The notes: a model not told the origin generated them from the letters alone. Counted from the stretch's first letter, positions 1 through 9,900 are shown. The stretch is DNA of 36,789 nt from Rikenellaceae bacterium (GCA_015059785.1 SUZS01000028.1:1-36789); one strand, 5' to 3'. Translations and numbers: made by a program.

Positions 1-808
1 CCCAAAGAGTAACGGTAACATCGCTGGTAACCTTGTCGTTTACAAGCAGATAAGTAGTAGCAAGATACTTATAATCAGTAGCATCATCCTTAACCTTCAG
101 CACATCAGCAGCATCAACAGGGCTGTCTGCGCGGTCAAAGGTTACAGGGATTGAAGCAGTCTCTGACAGAGAGCCGTCAAACATATTGAACTGAGTGTAA
201 GTGTTGACAGTGAGCTGAGAGTCAGAAACCTCAAAACCAGCCTTCTGTGCATCCAGAACATCCTGAGCAGTAACACCAATGTTGAGCTGAGCAAGAGGAC
301 GAGTAAGAGTGAAAGTCTCACTTACAGGACCCTCAATCTTAAGGTCGTGGCGAACATACCAGAAGCAGTCACGAGTCTCATCGTTAGCTGGCTTAGGGTC
401 AAGCTTCATGCACACCTTCTTCTCTGCCCAAACAACATCGTAGTGAACAGGGTCAACAACACCCTTAAGCTCCTCCTTAGCCTCTACAGCCTTGTAGGCG
501 AAGAAAGCCAGGTCGTAAGTCTTACCAGTAGCAAGACGAACATTGAGAGTAGCCTGCTTGCCATTGAGAACCAGAGTACCCTGAAGGTTCTCCAGTGGAG
601 CATCAGCGCCATCCTCATAGATAGCCCAAGCCACCTCGTCTACAGTTGTGCCGTCAGCGATAGCACGAGTACCCAATGCGCCCAAGTCAGCGACAAAAGC
701 TACCTCTACCTCCTGACCTACCGGTGCAACGGATACATCCTCCTTTGCACAAGATGCAACAGAAGCAACAGCTGCTACTGCTAGCATTAGACGGAAAATC
801 TTTTTCAT
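1..808 (-). CDS. Fimbrillin-like lipoprotein (DUF6562-like), C-terminus beyond window
   Basis: The frame is open from the ATG at 808 to the window edge, giving 269 codons without a stop; the C-terminus is missing. It opens with a lipoprotein signal, residues 1-20, ending VASC with Cys20. A Thr-Arg-Ala site follows at residues 47-49, where type V fimbrillin precursors are typically cut by an Arg-specific protease before polymerising. The middle carries the LTRPLAQLNIGV segment, shared in form with the next gene upstream (LTRPFALVTVGV), so the two are paralogs. The likely role is a structural or accessory pilin of a type V fimbria, exported as a lipoprotein. It lies 42 bp after the preceding fimbrillin and has no obvious promoter, so it is probably the fourth operon gene. 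The family (DUF6562/Mfa-like) is my recognition from motif layout; the exact subunit role is unknown. Confidence 0.75.
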   Translation of the reverse strand, partial: MKKIFRLMLAVAAVASVASCAKEDVSVAPVGQEVEVAFVADLGALGTRAIADGTTVDEVAWAIYEDGADAPLENLQGTLVLNGKQATLNVRLATGKTYDLAFFAYKAVEAKEELKGVVDPVHYDVVWAEKKVCMKLDPKPANDETRDCFWYVRHDLKIEGPVSETFTLTRPLAQLNIGVTAQDVLDAQKAGFEVSDSQLTVNTYTQFNMFDGSLSETASIPVTFDRADSPVDAADVLKVKDDATDYKYLATTYLLVNDKVTSDVTVTLW

Positions 809-850
809 AGCATTAATAATTAAGTTAATATTGTTGTAATTTTTTTTTTC

Positions 851-1687
851 TTATTCTGCACTCAGTATGTTATATCTTTTATTAGCCTCTATCTTGTTAA
901 TAGTCAAAGTCTTCTCCTCAGTTTGAGAACCTACAGTTTTTCTGATTGTAATGTCTGTAGCACTATTTTTCAACGGCAATATATATGCCATTGCAAGCAT
1001 TGTCTGGCTCTTCCCTGGGACTGTAGTTGTGCCATCTGGGGCGAAGTTAAGAGTCTTAACATCGCCATTTGAAGCAGTACCCGTAACGGCATTAAACGAT
1101 GTGGCTACTTTGTTTAGTATTATGCTGCTTGTTGTGCCAGAAGTGAAATTACTTGGATTTACACCAACAGTTACCAGTGCGAATGGACGAGTAAGTCGTA
1201 CATCTACACCCTCGTTAATTGTTGTTGTGTTTACCGTAAAGGTACAAGCTGCGTGGAAGGCATCCTTCTCGCCCACCTCTGCAAAGTCGCTGCAAGTAGC
1301 GCTATCGTAATTGATAGAGATATTGTTAAGATTTGTGAAGGTGTATGCAGAGCAACCCTCCTTCTGAGCCCAAAATACAGCCGTGTAGGTCATATTCTTG
1401 AGCAACTCAATCTGGAAGTTATTAACATTTCCATCTACAACATCAAACTCCAAACGCTCGATAATCTTGTCGTCTAAGTATAACTCAAAATAGAGTTTAT
1501 CCACATTGCTTGCATCCCAAGCGCGAGTCTCTGTCTGGTACTCTATTGTGCTGTTGAACGATACTATTGCAGTTTCGCCCTCAGCTATCGGCTCGTCAAA
1601 GTTGTCTTGTGAGCATGAGGTGGCAAGCAGCACTGCCATGATAAAGGTCACGGCAGTTCGGAGCGTATATGTTAGCCAAATTTTCAT
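851..1687 (-). CDS. Fimbrillin-like lipoprotein (DUF6562-like)
   Basis: This 278-residue protein has a lipoprotein signal (residues 1-25, lipobox LATSC, Cys25) and an acidic stretch, then Thr-Arg-Ala at 54-56, matching the possible Arg-protease maturation site of its downstream paralog. The mature part is predicted all-beta, with the LTRPFALVTVGVNP segment near residue 165 and a C-terminal strand ending KRYNILSAE. Such a C-terminal strand could act as a donor strand in type V pili; that is inference. It starts at an ATG 28 bp after the anchor-subunit gene and is probably cotranscribed. It is likely a major or tip-accessory pilin; which one cannot be told from sequence. The family assignment rests on motif similarity, lipoprotein architecture and operon context. 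Confidence 0.75.
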   Translation of the reverse strand: MKIWLTYTLRTAVTFIMAVLLATSCSQDNFDEPIAEGETAIVSFNSTIEYQTETRAWDASNVDKLYFELYLDDKIIERLEFDVVDGNVNNFQIELLKNMTYTAVFWAQKEGCSAYTFTNLNNISINYDSATCSDFAEVGEKDAFHAACTFTVNTTTINEGVDVRLTRPFALVTVGVNPSNFTSGTTSSIILNKVATSFNAVTGTASNGDVKTLNFAPDGTTTVPGKSQTMLAMAYILPLKNSATDITIRKTVGSQTEEKTLTINKIEANKRYNILSAE

Positions 1688-1715
1688 CTATACCTATATT
1701 ATATATATAACCGTC

Positions 1716-2774
1716 TTAGTAGTATATATTCCATTCGCCGTCGAACTCAGTTTTTAGGTTTACACCACCCTGCGCACTCTCTGTCATAAAGTGACCGCGA
1801 ATAGTGGTAAGCTTACTGCGCTCAACAGGAACCTCGATATTTGGAACGGCAGAGCGAAGAATATTATCCTTATCGTACACAGAGAGCGAGATAAGAATTG
1901 TTGAACGCTTACCATTTACAAACACATAGTCAAATCCCAGCATAGCCTCGCTACCACTGATAGGGGTAATCTGCGAGTCGAACATCACATTTGTGCGTGA
2001 GTCTACTGGCGCATCTGAGAACATATTAAACTCGCATGGCATAAAGCCAGCATAACGAATAACAATACGGAACTCGCTAAGGTCTACAGCAGACGGAACT
2101 AACTCAGAGTCAGGCAGAACAACGCCGTTGGCCTCAGCCTGCTGCATACGCGCCTCAAGCACTCGTGAGATAAACTCCTCAAGGTCTGTAGAGATAAAGT
2201 TGAACTTAGCCAGTGGACGACCCATATCCAGGTGAGCCTCTACAGGAGGTAGGTCAAGCTCAAACTGTGGGATAACCTCAATATCTGTAGTTCCAATAAA
2301 TGCATCGCGGAAGTCGTTATTTCCGATATGCTCTGTGCCGAGAATACGAATACCTGTAAAGTCAGATGTAGAGTAGAACTTGTCATCCACAACATTGTTA
2401 TCTACATAATCCACCCACGCGTGCAGGCGATACTTGCCAGGTACAATCTCTACGGATGTGCTGTAGTCGAGTTCTGAGATATCTGCGCGAGTGAACACCC
2501 AACTCTCAGCAGCCTTTGTAGATACTGTTCCGTTGTCTGAAATAGGGTAGGCATTGATACGATAACGAATATCATAATCCTGCGGATCGATAGATGCAGA
2601 AGAGGTATTCATTCGGTCAATGATTGCCAGCAGTGGCAACTCGGTGTCAAATGTAAGGGTAAGGTTCACATCAACCTTTGGAATTGGAGCCTCTGGCCAC
2701 TGGTGAACATTACATGAAAGCAACGAGAAGCAGAGCGTTGCGCATACCAGTATGTGTTGTGCTATCTTTCTCAT
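1716..2774 (-). CDS. FimB/Mfa2-family fimbrial anchor lipoprotein
   Basis: This is a 352-residue lipoprotein: signal peptide residues 1-21 with lipobox LLSC and Cys21, followed by a HQWPEAP segment typical of Bacteroidales anchor-type fimbrial lipoproteins. The rest is beta-rich with FTRADISELD and PGKYRLHAWVDYVD stretches, as in the FimB/Mfa2 (or DUF5119) group, which anchor the fimbrial base in the outer membrane and limit fibre length. Unlike the two fimbrillins it has no Thr-Arg-Ala cut site just after the lipid Cys, which fits a subunit that stays lipid-anchored. Its ATG overlaps the stop of the upstream gene in a TAATG arrangement, so translation is probably coupled. Family placement is good; the exact role (anchor versus accessory) is inferred. 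Confidence 0.75.
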   Translation of the reverse strand: MRKIAQHILVCATLCFSLLSCNVHQWPEAPIPKVDVNLTLTFDTELPLLAIIDRMNTSSASIDPQDYDIRYRINAYPISDNGTVSTKAAESWVFTRADISELDYSTSVEIVPGKYRLHAWVDYVDNNVVDDKFYSTSDFTGIRILGTEHIGNNDFRDAFIGTTDIEVIPQFELDLPPVEAHLDMGRPLAKFNFISTDLEEFISRVLEARMQQAEANGVVLPDSELVPSAVDLSEFRIVIRYAGFMPCEFNMFSDAPVDSRTNVMFDSQITPISGSEAMLGFDYVFVNGKRSTILISLSVYDKDNILRSAVPNIEVPVERSKLTTIRGHFMTESAQGGVNLKTEFDGEWNIYY

Positions 2775-4039
2775 TACTTATTACGCTTTTTAAGGTCAAT
2801 ACTATATGAGAACGAGATGCCGACATTATCCAGAGCAAATGCTGTTTTGTTAACAGAGCCCTGTGCCTTAGGACCATCCTTCTCATTTACGAACTTCTCA
2901 TAGTGCACATCGTATACACCACCACCGAGGGTAAACTCAACCTTCCAGCGAGGGTGTTTCTTGCTCAGTGACATACGATAACCGACATTCAAACCTCCAC
3001 CGATAGCTGGTGTTGTACCATTGGTGTCTTGAATACGCCAATCTCCGCCAAGTGCGAAGTTGTAGTATGCTAAACCGGCGTGAGCACCGACAAACCATCC
3101 GTCGCGCTCCTTGAACCAGTAACGGAACTCTGGATAAATACCAAAGATGCGGAACTTATTTGTCTCCTTGAAGTAGTCTACGCCAGAGTAGTATACAGGA
3201 AGATTGAATGATAAATGCTTTGCAAGCTCAACCTCAATAGCGAGGTTAGATATCGCCATACCCCAACCAACGGCATTGGTCTTAACGAGCATCTGCGGAG
3301 CCCATACTGGTGCAGGCGCAGGTGCTGGTGCAGGTGTTGGTTCAATAACTGGTGCTGGAGCAGGTGCTGGCTCTGGAGCAGGCGCAGGAGCCGGCATCTC
3401 AGTAATCTGTGGCTGCTCTACCTTTGGTTCTGGCGCTGGCTCATCATACGATGGACGCTCAACACCAACAACTACCAACATCTTAAATCGACGGAGTGCA
3501 GGGTAGAAGTTCTTGAGCATATACTGCCAAGCGGCTCCGCCGTGGAGGTTAATCAGTGCAGACTTGCACGGATTGCGAAGTACGCCGTCTACTCTCTGCT
3601 CTGTAGGGTAGGTACGAAGAATCTCCAATACCTCATCTCGGTAAGGCATATTCGATGCCTCAACCATATTCTCCAACTCGATGTAGTCCTCTGTGCGCAA
3701 CACAGCCTCTACAGCGTTGTTGGCAAATGAGATGCGCTGGTGGAGATAGTTTGAAATTACTGCAGCACGCTTCTTTGCAAGCATCTCGTTGTTTGCACGA
3801 GCACCCTCAGGAGATGCTGCGCCGATATACGAAACCTTGATAATCTTGAGCAACGAATCCTTCTGGATTTCGTGAACACGCTCAATGAATTCATCCATTC
3901 GCTGCTGGTTGCCCTTGAAGTTTGGCTCGTATATCGAATAACCCTGTCTAAAGTAGATAATCAGCGAGTCGGCCCTATCCTGCGCCAACGCACTGAAACT
4001 TGCTACTAGACAAGCTGTTAAGATTGCTAATTTCCGCAT
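2774..4039 (-). CDS. DUF3575 outer-membrane protein with OmpA-like N-terminal region
   Basis: I chose the start at 4039 because it gives a clean signal peptide (MRKLAILTACLVASFSALAQ) and 421 residues; in-frame ATGs at 4084 and 4081 would add a hydrophilic extension and lie within a few bases of the predicted transcription start. The N-terminal third resembles an OmpA-type peptidoglycan-binding region (SLIIYFRQGYSIYEPNF, then SYIGAASPEG and KKRAAVISNYL). A Pro/Ala-rich linker encoded around 3298-3440 follows. The C-terminal half is a DUF3575 beta-barrel-like domain (MLVKTNAVGWGMAISNLAIE, later FGIYPEFRYWF). DUF3575 proteins commonly head Bacteroidales fimbrial loci; the likely role is an outer-membrane/peptidoglycan-attached assembly or anchoring factor. 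It is first in the operon and overlaps the next gene by one base. Confidence 0.8.
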   Translation of the reverse strand: MRKLAILTACLVASFSALAQDRADSLIIYFRQGYSIYEPNFKGNQQRMDEFIERVHEIQKDSLLKIIKVSYIGAASPEGARANNEMLAKKRAAVISNYLHQRISFANNAVEAVLRTEDYIELENMVEASNMPYRDEVLEILRTYPTEQRVDGVLRNPCKSALINLHGGAAWQYMLKNFYPALRRFKMLVVVGVERPSYDEPAPEPKVEQPQITEMPAPAPAPEPAPAPAPVIEPTPAPAPAPAPVWAPQMLVKTNAVGWGMAISNLAIEVELAKHLSFNLPVYYSGVDYFKETNKFRIFGIYPEFRYWFKERDGWFVGAHAGLAYYNFALGGDWRIQDTNGTTPAIGGGLNVGYRMSLSKKHPRWKVEFTLGGGVYDVHYEKFVNEKDGPKAQGSVNKTAFALDNVGISFSYSIDLKKRNK

Positions 4040-4092
4040 AGTTCTACCGAACCATTGGCGGTTTATGTTTAATTTGTACATCATTTCCGATG

Positions 4093-4123
4093 CAAATATA
4101 GAGAAAATAATTCAATTAAACAA
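4093..4123 (-). promoter_or_regulatory. Bacteroidota-type promoter of the fimbrial operon
   Basis: Read on the minus strand there is TTG at 4123-4121, a 20-bp spacer, and TATATTTG at 4100-4093, matching the TTTG / TAnnTTTG consensus. Transcription should begin near 4089, leaving about 50 nt before the ATG at 4039. Confidence 0.65.
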
Positions 4124-4181
4124 TAGTTTAAGCGTATTTCTGACGAAAAAGATGAAATTTTTTTATTCCCAAATATTGACC

Positions 4182-5270
4182 CTATTTTTTCCAAATTTTA
4201 GGGTGGATAATATGGGTCAAAAATGAGCGAAAAAATGCAAAAAATTGATTGTCTTTATAGACCATTTTCTGCTTCCAAGAGTTAGAAAATCTACGCTTAA
4301 AACGGAAAATCCATCCCTTAATAAAATTATTTGGGATATTTTTCTGCTTATATTTTAGCACATCTTCAATCGCTTTTTTGACAATTTTTTCATCTTTCAT
4401 TGTGCAGCAAGCCATCTTCTCTGGCATACCTAAGTAGTTGATGCACATTGAGTTTAGACACTCAAGAAATGGACGAAATCCGAAAGTATCAGAAAAATTT
4501 AGTAATCTACCCCAGTCCACTTTGTCTCCATAGTGTCTTAAAAATTGCATCCAATCTATTAAGTGTCGTACTGAGATATTCTCTGCTGCAAAATGCGAGC
4601 CAGAGTGCATAATTAGGAATAGCGCATTCAAATTGGGCGATGGGATGTAAAAATCCGTCCCATCAATGTTTATCGTGTAGAGCTCTTCGTCTGCGGATAG
4701 CTCTTTTAGATATCGCTCTACAAGAGCTTGCGAACTTCGTGAATGTTGCTCTATAAAATCGTAGTGATTCTCAACCATCACTCCGTCTATGTGGAACACG
4801 GTGTGGTGGTGGTGTGCTTCGTCTACGGAGATGTTGTATTGACTACTTAATATTTCATCTGCCTCCTCTTGCTTACCAAAGAGCCATATGTCGATGTCGC
4901 TGCAAGGTCGGTGGTTCGCAACGGGATATAGCTGAGCTAAGCCTATGCCCTTGAGAATCATTAGTTTAATATCGTTCTCAGAGTATATTTTTTTGAGTTT
5001 TTTGGCGGCGTTAATCTTGCTTTGATACCTCTTTTCAACTTTGTCTGTTGATGAGATAAAGCGCATTTTTAAGGGGCGCGGAATAGATATTTGGGCTGCT
5101 ATAAGTGCATCTAAAATCATTGCGCAAACGCCCTGCCTAAGAGATAATTGATGAACCTCTAACCACTGCTCTGTAGTCAGAGATTCTATCTTGCCACGCT
5201 CTAAGACAGAGGGGTTGTCCCACAGATAGAATTGCAATAATTCTGATATGATTTGCGCACTTATGTTCAC
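4182..5270 (-). CDS. Predicted nucleotidyltransferase (NTP_transf_5 family)
   Basis: The 362-residue protein has the hallmark of uncharacterised Pfam NTP_transf_5 nucleotidyltransferases: an ILKGIGLAQLYP helix followed by HRPCSDIDIWL, with the metal-binding pair Asp125 and Asp127 and a basic Lys107-Gly108 before it. Later it has HHHHTVFHIDG, then ENHYDFIEQHSR, common in this group. The substrate is unknown; relatives often sit in polysaccharide loci, which this locus is not. The start is GTG at 5270, two bases after the aminotransferase stop; the next in-frame Met is residue 51 and would remove conserved sequence, so GTG is preferred. The C-terminal 40 residues are strongly basic and aromatic. 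It is the last gene of the secA transcription unit. Confidence 0.75.
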   Translation of the reverse strand: MNISAQIISELLQFYLWDNPSVLERGKIESLTTEQWLEVHQLSLRQGVCAMILDALIAAQISIPRPLKMRFISSTDKVEKRYQSKINAAKKLKKIYSENDIKLMILKGIGLAQLYPVANHRPCSDIDIWLFGKQEEADEILSSQYNISVDEAHHHHTVFHIDGVMVENHYDFIEQHSRSSQALVERYLKELSADEELYTINIDGTDFYIPSPNLNALFLIMHSGSHFAAENISVRHLIDWMQFLRHYGDKVDWGRLLNFSDTFGFRPFLECLNSMCINYLGMPEKMACCTMKDEKIVKKAIEDVLKYKQKNIPNNFIKGWIFRFKRRFSNSWKQKMVYKDNQFFAFFRSFLTHIIHPKIWKK

Positions 5271-5272
5271 TG

Positions 5273-6478
5273 TTACCTACTCGTTTTTCTACCCGGGTAT
5301 ACTTCAAGTGCTTTGGCAAGAATAGTCAAAGCTCTCTTTAATTCATTTTTATCCAATACATATGCAATGCGAACCTCGTCACGACCCAAATCCTCTTCTG
5401 AGTAGAAACCAGATGCAGGGGCGAGCATAATGGTTGCACCCTCATATTCAAAGTCGGTAAGACACCACTCACAGAAGCGGTCGCTGTCGTCTATTGGAAG
5501 TCGTACAACAGTGTAGAATGCGCCCATAGGTATAGGCGAATAGACACCGTCAATCTTGTTTAGTCCATCAATAAGGCAGTTACGGCGCTCAATATACTCC
5601 TCGTATGTGTGAATAGCGTATGAGCGAGGTGCGTCAAGTGATGCCTCGGCAACAATCTGTCCCAAAAGTGGTGGACTTAGGCGTGCCTGGCAGAACTTCA
5701 TAACCGCATTACGAAGAGTCTTATTCTTTGTTATAAGCGCGCCGATGCGAATACCACACTCAGAATAACGCTTTGATACAGAGTCGATTAGTACCACATT
5801 TTGCTCAATGCCCTCAAGGTGGCAGGCTGATATGTATGGCGAGCCTGTGTAGATAAACTCTCGGTAGACCTCATCCGAAAAGAGGAACAAGTCGTACTTC
5901 TTGACAAGGTCGCGGATGCGGTTCATCTCCTTGCGGGTGTATAGGTAGCCGGTAGGGTTGTTTGGATTGCAGATAAGTATGCCTCGGGTGCGCTCGTTTA
6001 TCAACTCCTCAAACTTCTCTATTGACGGCAGAGCGAACCCCTCGTCAATGGTAGAGGTGATAGGGCGAATAACCGCACCAGCGGAGATTGCAAAGGCCAT
6101 ATAGTTGGCATATGCTGGCTCAGGAACGATAATCTCGTCGCCAGGATTAAGGCACGACATAAAGGCAAACAGCACAGCCTCGGAGCCTCCAGATGTAATA
6201 ATTATGTCATCTGCAGTGAGCTTGATTTGATATTGGTCGTAATATCCAACCAGCTTCTCTCTAAATGAACGAAAGCCGTCGCTTGGACTATACTCCAGAA
6301 TCTTACGATCAATATGTTTTAAGGCATCCAAACCCTCAAAAGGTGTCTCAATATCTGGCTGACCGATATTGAGGTGGTAGACCTTTGTGCCGCGGCGTTT
6401 TGCAGCCTCAGCAAGCGGTGCCAAGCGTCTGATTGGTGACGAAGGCATAAGTTCTGCTCTCTCTGAAATCTTTGGCAT
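5273..6478 (-). CDS. Pyridoxal-phosphate aminotransferase (class I/II, AspC-like)
   Basis: This 401-residue protein is a full-length fold-type I aminotransferase. Visible motifs are YSPSDGFRSFREKL (67-76 region), SGGSEA (PLP phosphate cup), NPNNPTG at 171-177, SDEVY with Asp202 contacting the PLP ring nitrogen, and the Schiff-base Lys236 in SVSKRYSECGIRIG. It transfers an amino group between an amino acid and a 2-oxo acid in the cytoplasm; the aspartate-aminotransferase subgroup is most likely, but substrate cannot be fixed from motifs. The ATG at 6478 gives the usual N-terminus for the subgroup. It lies 36 bp after the dCMP deaminase gene and 2 bp before the nucleotidyltransferase gene, so the three are probably cotranscribed. 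Confidence 0.9.
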   Translation of the reverse strand: MPKISERAELMPSSPIRRLAPLAEAAKRRGTKVYHLNIGQPDIETPFEGLDALKHIDRKILEYSPSDGFRSFREKLVGYYDQYQIKLTADDIIITSGGSEAVLFAFMSCLNPGDEIIVPEPAYANYMAFAISAGAVIRPITSTIDEGFALPSIEKFEELINERTRGILICNPNNPTGYLYTRKEMNRIRDLVKKYDLFLFSDEVYREFIYTGSPYISACHLEGIEQNVVLIDSVSKRYSECGIRIGALITKNKTLRNAVMKFCQARLSPPLLGQIVAEASLDAPRSYAIHTYEEYIERRNCLIDGLNKIDGVYSPIPMGAFYTVVRLPIDDSDRFCEWCLTDFEYEGATIMLAPASGFYSEEDLGRDEVRIAYVLDKNELKRALTILAKALEVYPGRKTSR

Positions 6479-6514
6479 ATTGCTCCTATGTATACTATAT
6501 AGTATCTGTAAATG

Positions 6515-6943
6515 CTAATACTCTACAAACACGCACTCAATGCCTACTCGTCTGAGTAGCTCAAGACCATCCTCGCAACGGTACTTCTCTCCATAGACTA
6601 CGCGCTTAATGCCGGCCTGAATAATCAACTTTGAGCACTCAAGGCAGGGCGAAGCGGTAATGTAAAGTGTGGCTCCATCGCAATTATTGGCACTCTTAGC
6701 CACCTTTGTAATCGCATTTGCCTCCGCGTGAAGGACATATGGCTTTGTCTGTCCCATATCGTCCTCGCAGATATTCTCAAAGCCAGATGGTGTGCCATTG
6801 TAGCCGTCAGAGATAATCATCTTATCCTTAACAATAAGCGCACCAACCTGACGGCGAACACAATATGAGTTTTCAGCCCATATTCGCGCCATTTTGAGAT
6901 ATCGAATATCCAACTGACGCTGTTTTTGCTCTGCGTATCCCAT
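6515..6943 (-). CDS. Deoxycytidylate (dCMP) deaminase, ComEB-like
   Basis: From the ATG at 6943 the protein is 142 residues, the usual length for this family. An in-frame extension to 7021 would run into secA and add a Ser/Thr-rich stretch with no family resemblance, so I rejected it. Zinc-site motifs are present: HAE at 72-74 (Glu73 as proton shuttle, His72 ligand) and PCLEC at 99-103 (Cys100 and Cys103 ligands). The GYNGTPSGF segment (48-55) is typical of dCMP rather than cytidine or tRNA-adenosine deaminases. It makes dUMP for thymidylate synthesis in the cytoplasm. The start lies 13 bp after the secA stop, across five tandem TAG triplets, so expression probably depends on secA transcription. 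Confidence 0.9.
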   Translation of the reverse strand: MGYAEQKQRQLDIRYLKMARIWAENSYCVRRQVGALIVKDKMIISDGYNGTPSGFENICEDDMGQTKPYVLHAEANAITKVAKSANNCDGATLYITASPCLECSKLIIQAGIKRVVYGEKYRCEDGLELLRRVGIECVFVEY

Positions 6944-6959
6944 ACTACTACTACTACTA
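6944..6959 (-). repeat. (TAG)5 trinucleotide repeat between secA and dCMP deaminase gene
   Basis: On the minus strand the secA stop TAG is the first of five perfect TAG triplets in the secA frame, followed by T and the ATG of the next gene. The repeat fills the whole intergenic space, leaving no recognisable Shine-Dalgarno, and makes readthrough of secA essentially impossible. Confidence 0.95.
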
Positions 6960-9900
6960 CTTTCCGTGACAGTGCTTGTACTTCTTACCGCTACCGCAAG
7001 GGCATGGGTCGTTTCGTCCAACCTTCTTCTCTACATGGATTGGTGCTGGCTTGCTCTTGTCTCCCTGACCAGCAGCTGCTGCGGCAGCCATACGAGAGGC
7101 CTGAAGCTTGTTTACATCGACCTTCGCTCTCTGCTGGCGCGCACGCTGTATAGAGTCTGGATTTTGCTGCTGCACAGGGATATATGCCTTGTTGAGCACA
7201 GCAAGTACATCGCGGTTAATCTTCTCAAGCATCTTAGCAAAGAGGTTGAAAGACTCAAACTTGTAGATAAGCAGTGGGTCCTTCTGCTCGTATGATGCGT
7301 TCTGCACGCTCTGGCGCAAATCGTCCATCTCGCGCAGGTGCTCACGCCAAGCGTCGTCAATCATAGTAAACATAACAACCTTTGTGAAGGCGCGGAAAAT
7401 CTCTGCTCCATCTGTCTCTTTGCACTTCTGTAGGCTTACTGGTATGTTATAGCCCAGATGACCGTTGGTAAGTGGGAAGTACATATTGCCCTCAAGGTTA
7501 TCTTTGCGCTGCTCGTAAATCTGCTCCATAACAGGGCGAACGGTGTCCGCTACGGCCTTTGCGCGACGAGCATAGAGTGCCTGCAAGTCGTTGACAATCA
7601 TCTCAACAAGCTCTGCACGCTTTGCCTTCTCGTACTGCTCTGATGTGAACGATGGTTGCAGACCAACCTCGCGGATAAACTCAAAGCTGAAGCTCTCGTA
7701 GTCTACGCCCTCATTCTCGTTCAAAAATGCCTCGGCATAGTCGTTCATCAGATTGTTAAGGTCAATCTCGATACGCTCGCCATAGAGAGCATTGCGACGA
7801 CGGGTATAGATAACCTCGCGCTGTGAGTTCATAACATCATCATACTCCAGCAGACGCTTACGAGTACCGAAGTGTATCTCCTCCACCTTCTTCTGCGCAC
7901 GCTCAACGGCCTTTGACATCATTCCTGACTCAATAGACTCGCCATCCTCAATGCCCATCTTGTCCATCATAGATGCGATACGGTCAGAACCAAACAGACG
8001 CATCAAATCATCCTCAAAAGAGACAAAGAAACGGCTTGAACCCGGGTCTCCCTGACGACCGCTTCGTCCACGAAGCTGACGGTCTACACGGCGAGACTCG
8101 TGACGCTCTGTACCAATAATGGCCAGACCACCTGCATCTCTAACCTCCTGAGTAAGCTTGATATCTGTACCACGACCTGCCATATTGGTTGCAATGGTAA
8201 TCTGTCCTGGACGACCCGCCTCGGCAACAATCTGCGCCTCAAGCTGGTGCTGCTTTGCGTTGAGCACATTGTGCTTCAGTCCGCGAATCTTGAGCATACG
8301 GCTCAAGAGCTCAGAAATCTCTACAGATGTTGTACCTACAAGCACTGGGCGACCCTGCTTAACGAGGCTCTCAATCTCTGCGATAACAGCGTTGTACTTC
8401 TCTCGCTTAGTCTTGTAGATTACATCGTCATGATCTACGCGAAGTATTGGTTTATTTGTTGGAATAACCACAACATCAAGCTGGTATATGTTCCAGAACT
8501 CTGAAGACTCTGTCTCGGCTGTACCTGTCATACCGGCCAGCTTGTTGTACATACGGAAGTAGTTCTGCAGAGTGATTGTTGCAAAGGTCTGTGTTGCAGC
8601 CTCAACCTTAACACGCTCCTTTGCCTCAATAGCCTGGTGCAGACCATCTGAGTAGCGGCGGCCGTCAAGAATACGACCTGTCTGCTCGTCTACAATCTTA
8701 ACTTTGTTGTCCATAACGACATACTCTACATCCTTCTCAAACATAGCGTATGCCTTCAGAAGCTGGTGTACAGTGTGTACGCGCTCGGACTTGATTGAGT
8801 ACTCGTTGATAATCTCATCCTTCTTCTGTGCCTTCTCCTCAAGGCTGAGCTCACTATTTGCCTCAAGCTCGGCAATCTCAGCACCGATATCTGGAAGGAT
8901 GAAGAAGCCATCCTCCTTGAAGTAGCGAGAGAGTACCTCGTGACCCTTATCTGTAAGCTCGACGGTGTTCATCTTCTCGTCAATAACAAAGAACAGCTCG
9001 TCTGTAATCTCTGGCATACGACGGTTGTTGTCCGCCATATAGATATTCTCGGTCTTCTGCATCTGCACTTTGATACCCTGCTCAGAGAGGAACTTAATAA
9101 GAGCCTTGTACTTTGGCAGACCCTTGTATGCACGGAAGGTAAGCAGACCGCACTCCTCCATCTTTCCCTCAGCGGCAAGAGAGCGAGCCTCGGCAAGCAG
9201 AGAGGTTACAAAGTCGCGCTGCAGACCATAGAGATACTGGATAGATGGGCAGTACTGCTCAAAGAGCTGGTCCTCACCCTTTGGCACAGGTCCTGATATG
9301 ATGAGTGGAGTACGAGCATCGTCAATAAGCACAGAGTCCACCTCGTCCACAATAGCATAGTTGTGCTTGCGCTGCACAAGGTCAGCAGGTGATGATGCCA
9401 TATTGTCACGCAGGTAGTCAAAACCATACTCGTTATTTGTACCGAAGGTGATATCAGCCATATATGCCTTACGGCGGGCAGCGGAGTTTGGCTGATGAAG
9501 GTCAATACAATCTACAGAAAGACCGTGGAACTGGTAGAGCGGACCCATCCACTCTGCATCTCGGCGAGCCAGATAGTCGTTCACAGTGACCATATGTACG
9601 CCCTTGCCTGGAAGAGCATTAAGGAATACAGGCAGTGTAGCTACCAGAGTCTTACCCTCACCAGTTGCCATCTCAGCAATCTTACCGAGGTGAAGAACAA
9701 CACCACCGAAGAGCTGTACATCGTAATGTACCATATCCCACTTGATGTCATTACCACCAGCGGTCCAGCGAGTAGAGTAGACCGCCTTGTCACCCTCGAT
9801 TGTTACAAAGTCCTTCTCTGCAGCAAGGTCGCGGTCAAAGTCGTTTGCGGTAACAACGACAGTCTCGTTCTCCGCAAAACGGCGAGCTGTATCCTTCATA

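Noticed and set aside
3204..3506. Gly/Ala-rich plus-strand ORF opposite the DUF3575 gene
   Set aside because: The low-complexity composition is the antisense of the Pro/Ala linker; there is no promoter or start signal.
6944..7021. Longer N-terminus for dCMP deaminase reaching into secA
   Set aside because: The extra 26 residues are low-complexity Ser/Thr encoded by the TAG repeat and secA tail; the ATG at 6943 gives the family length.
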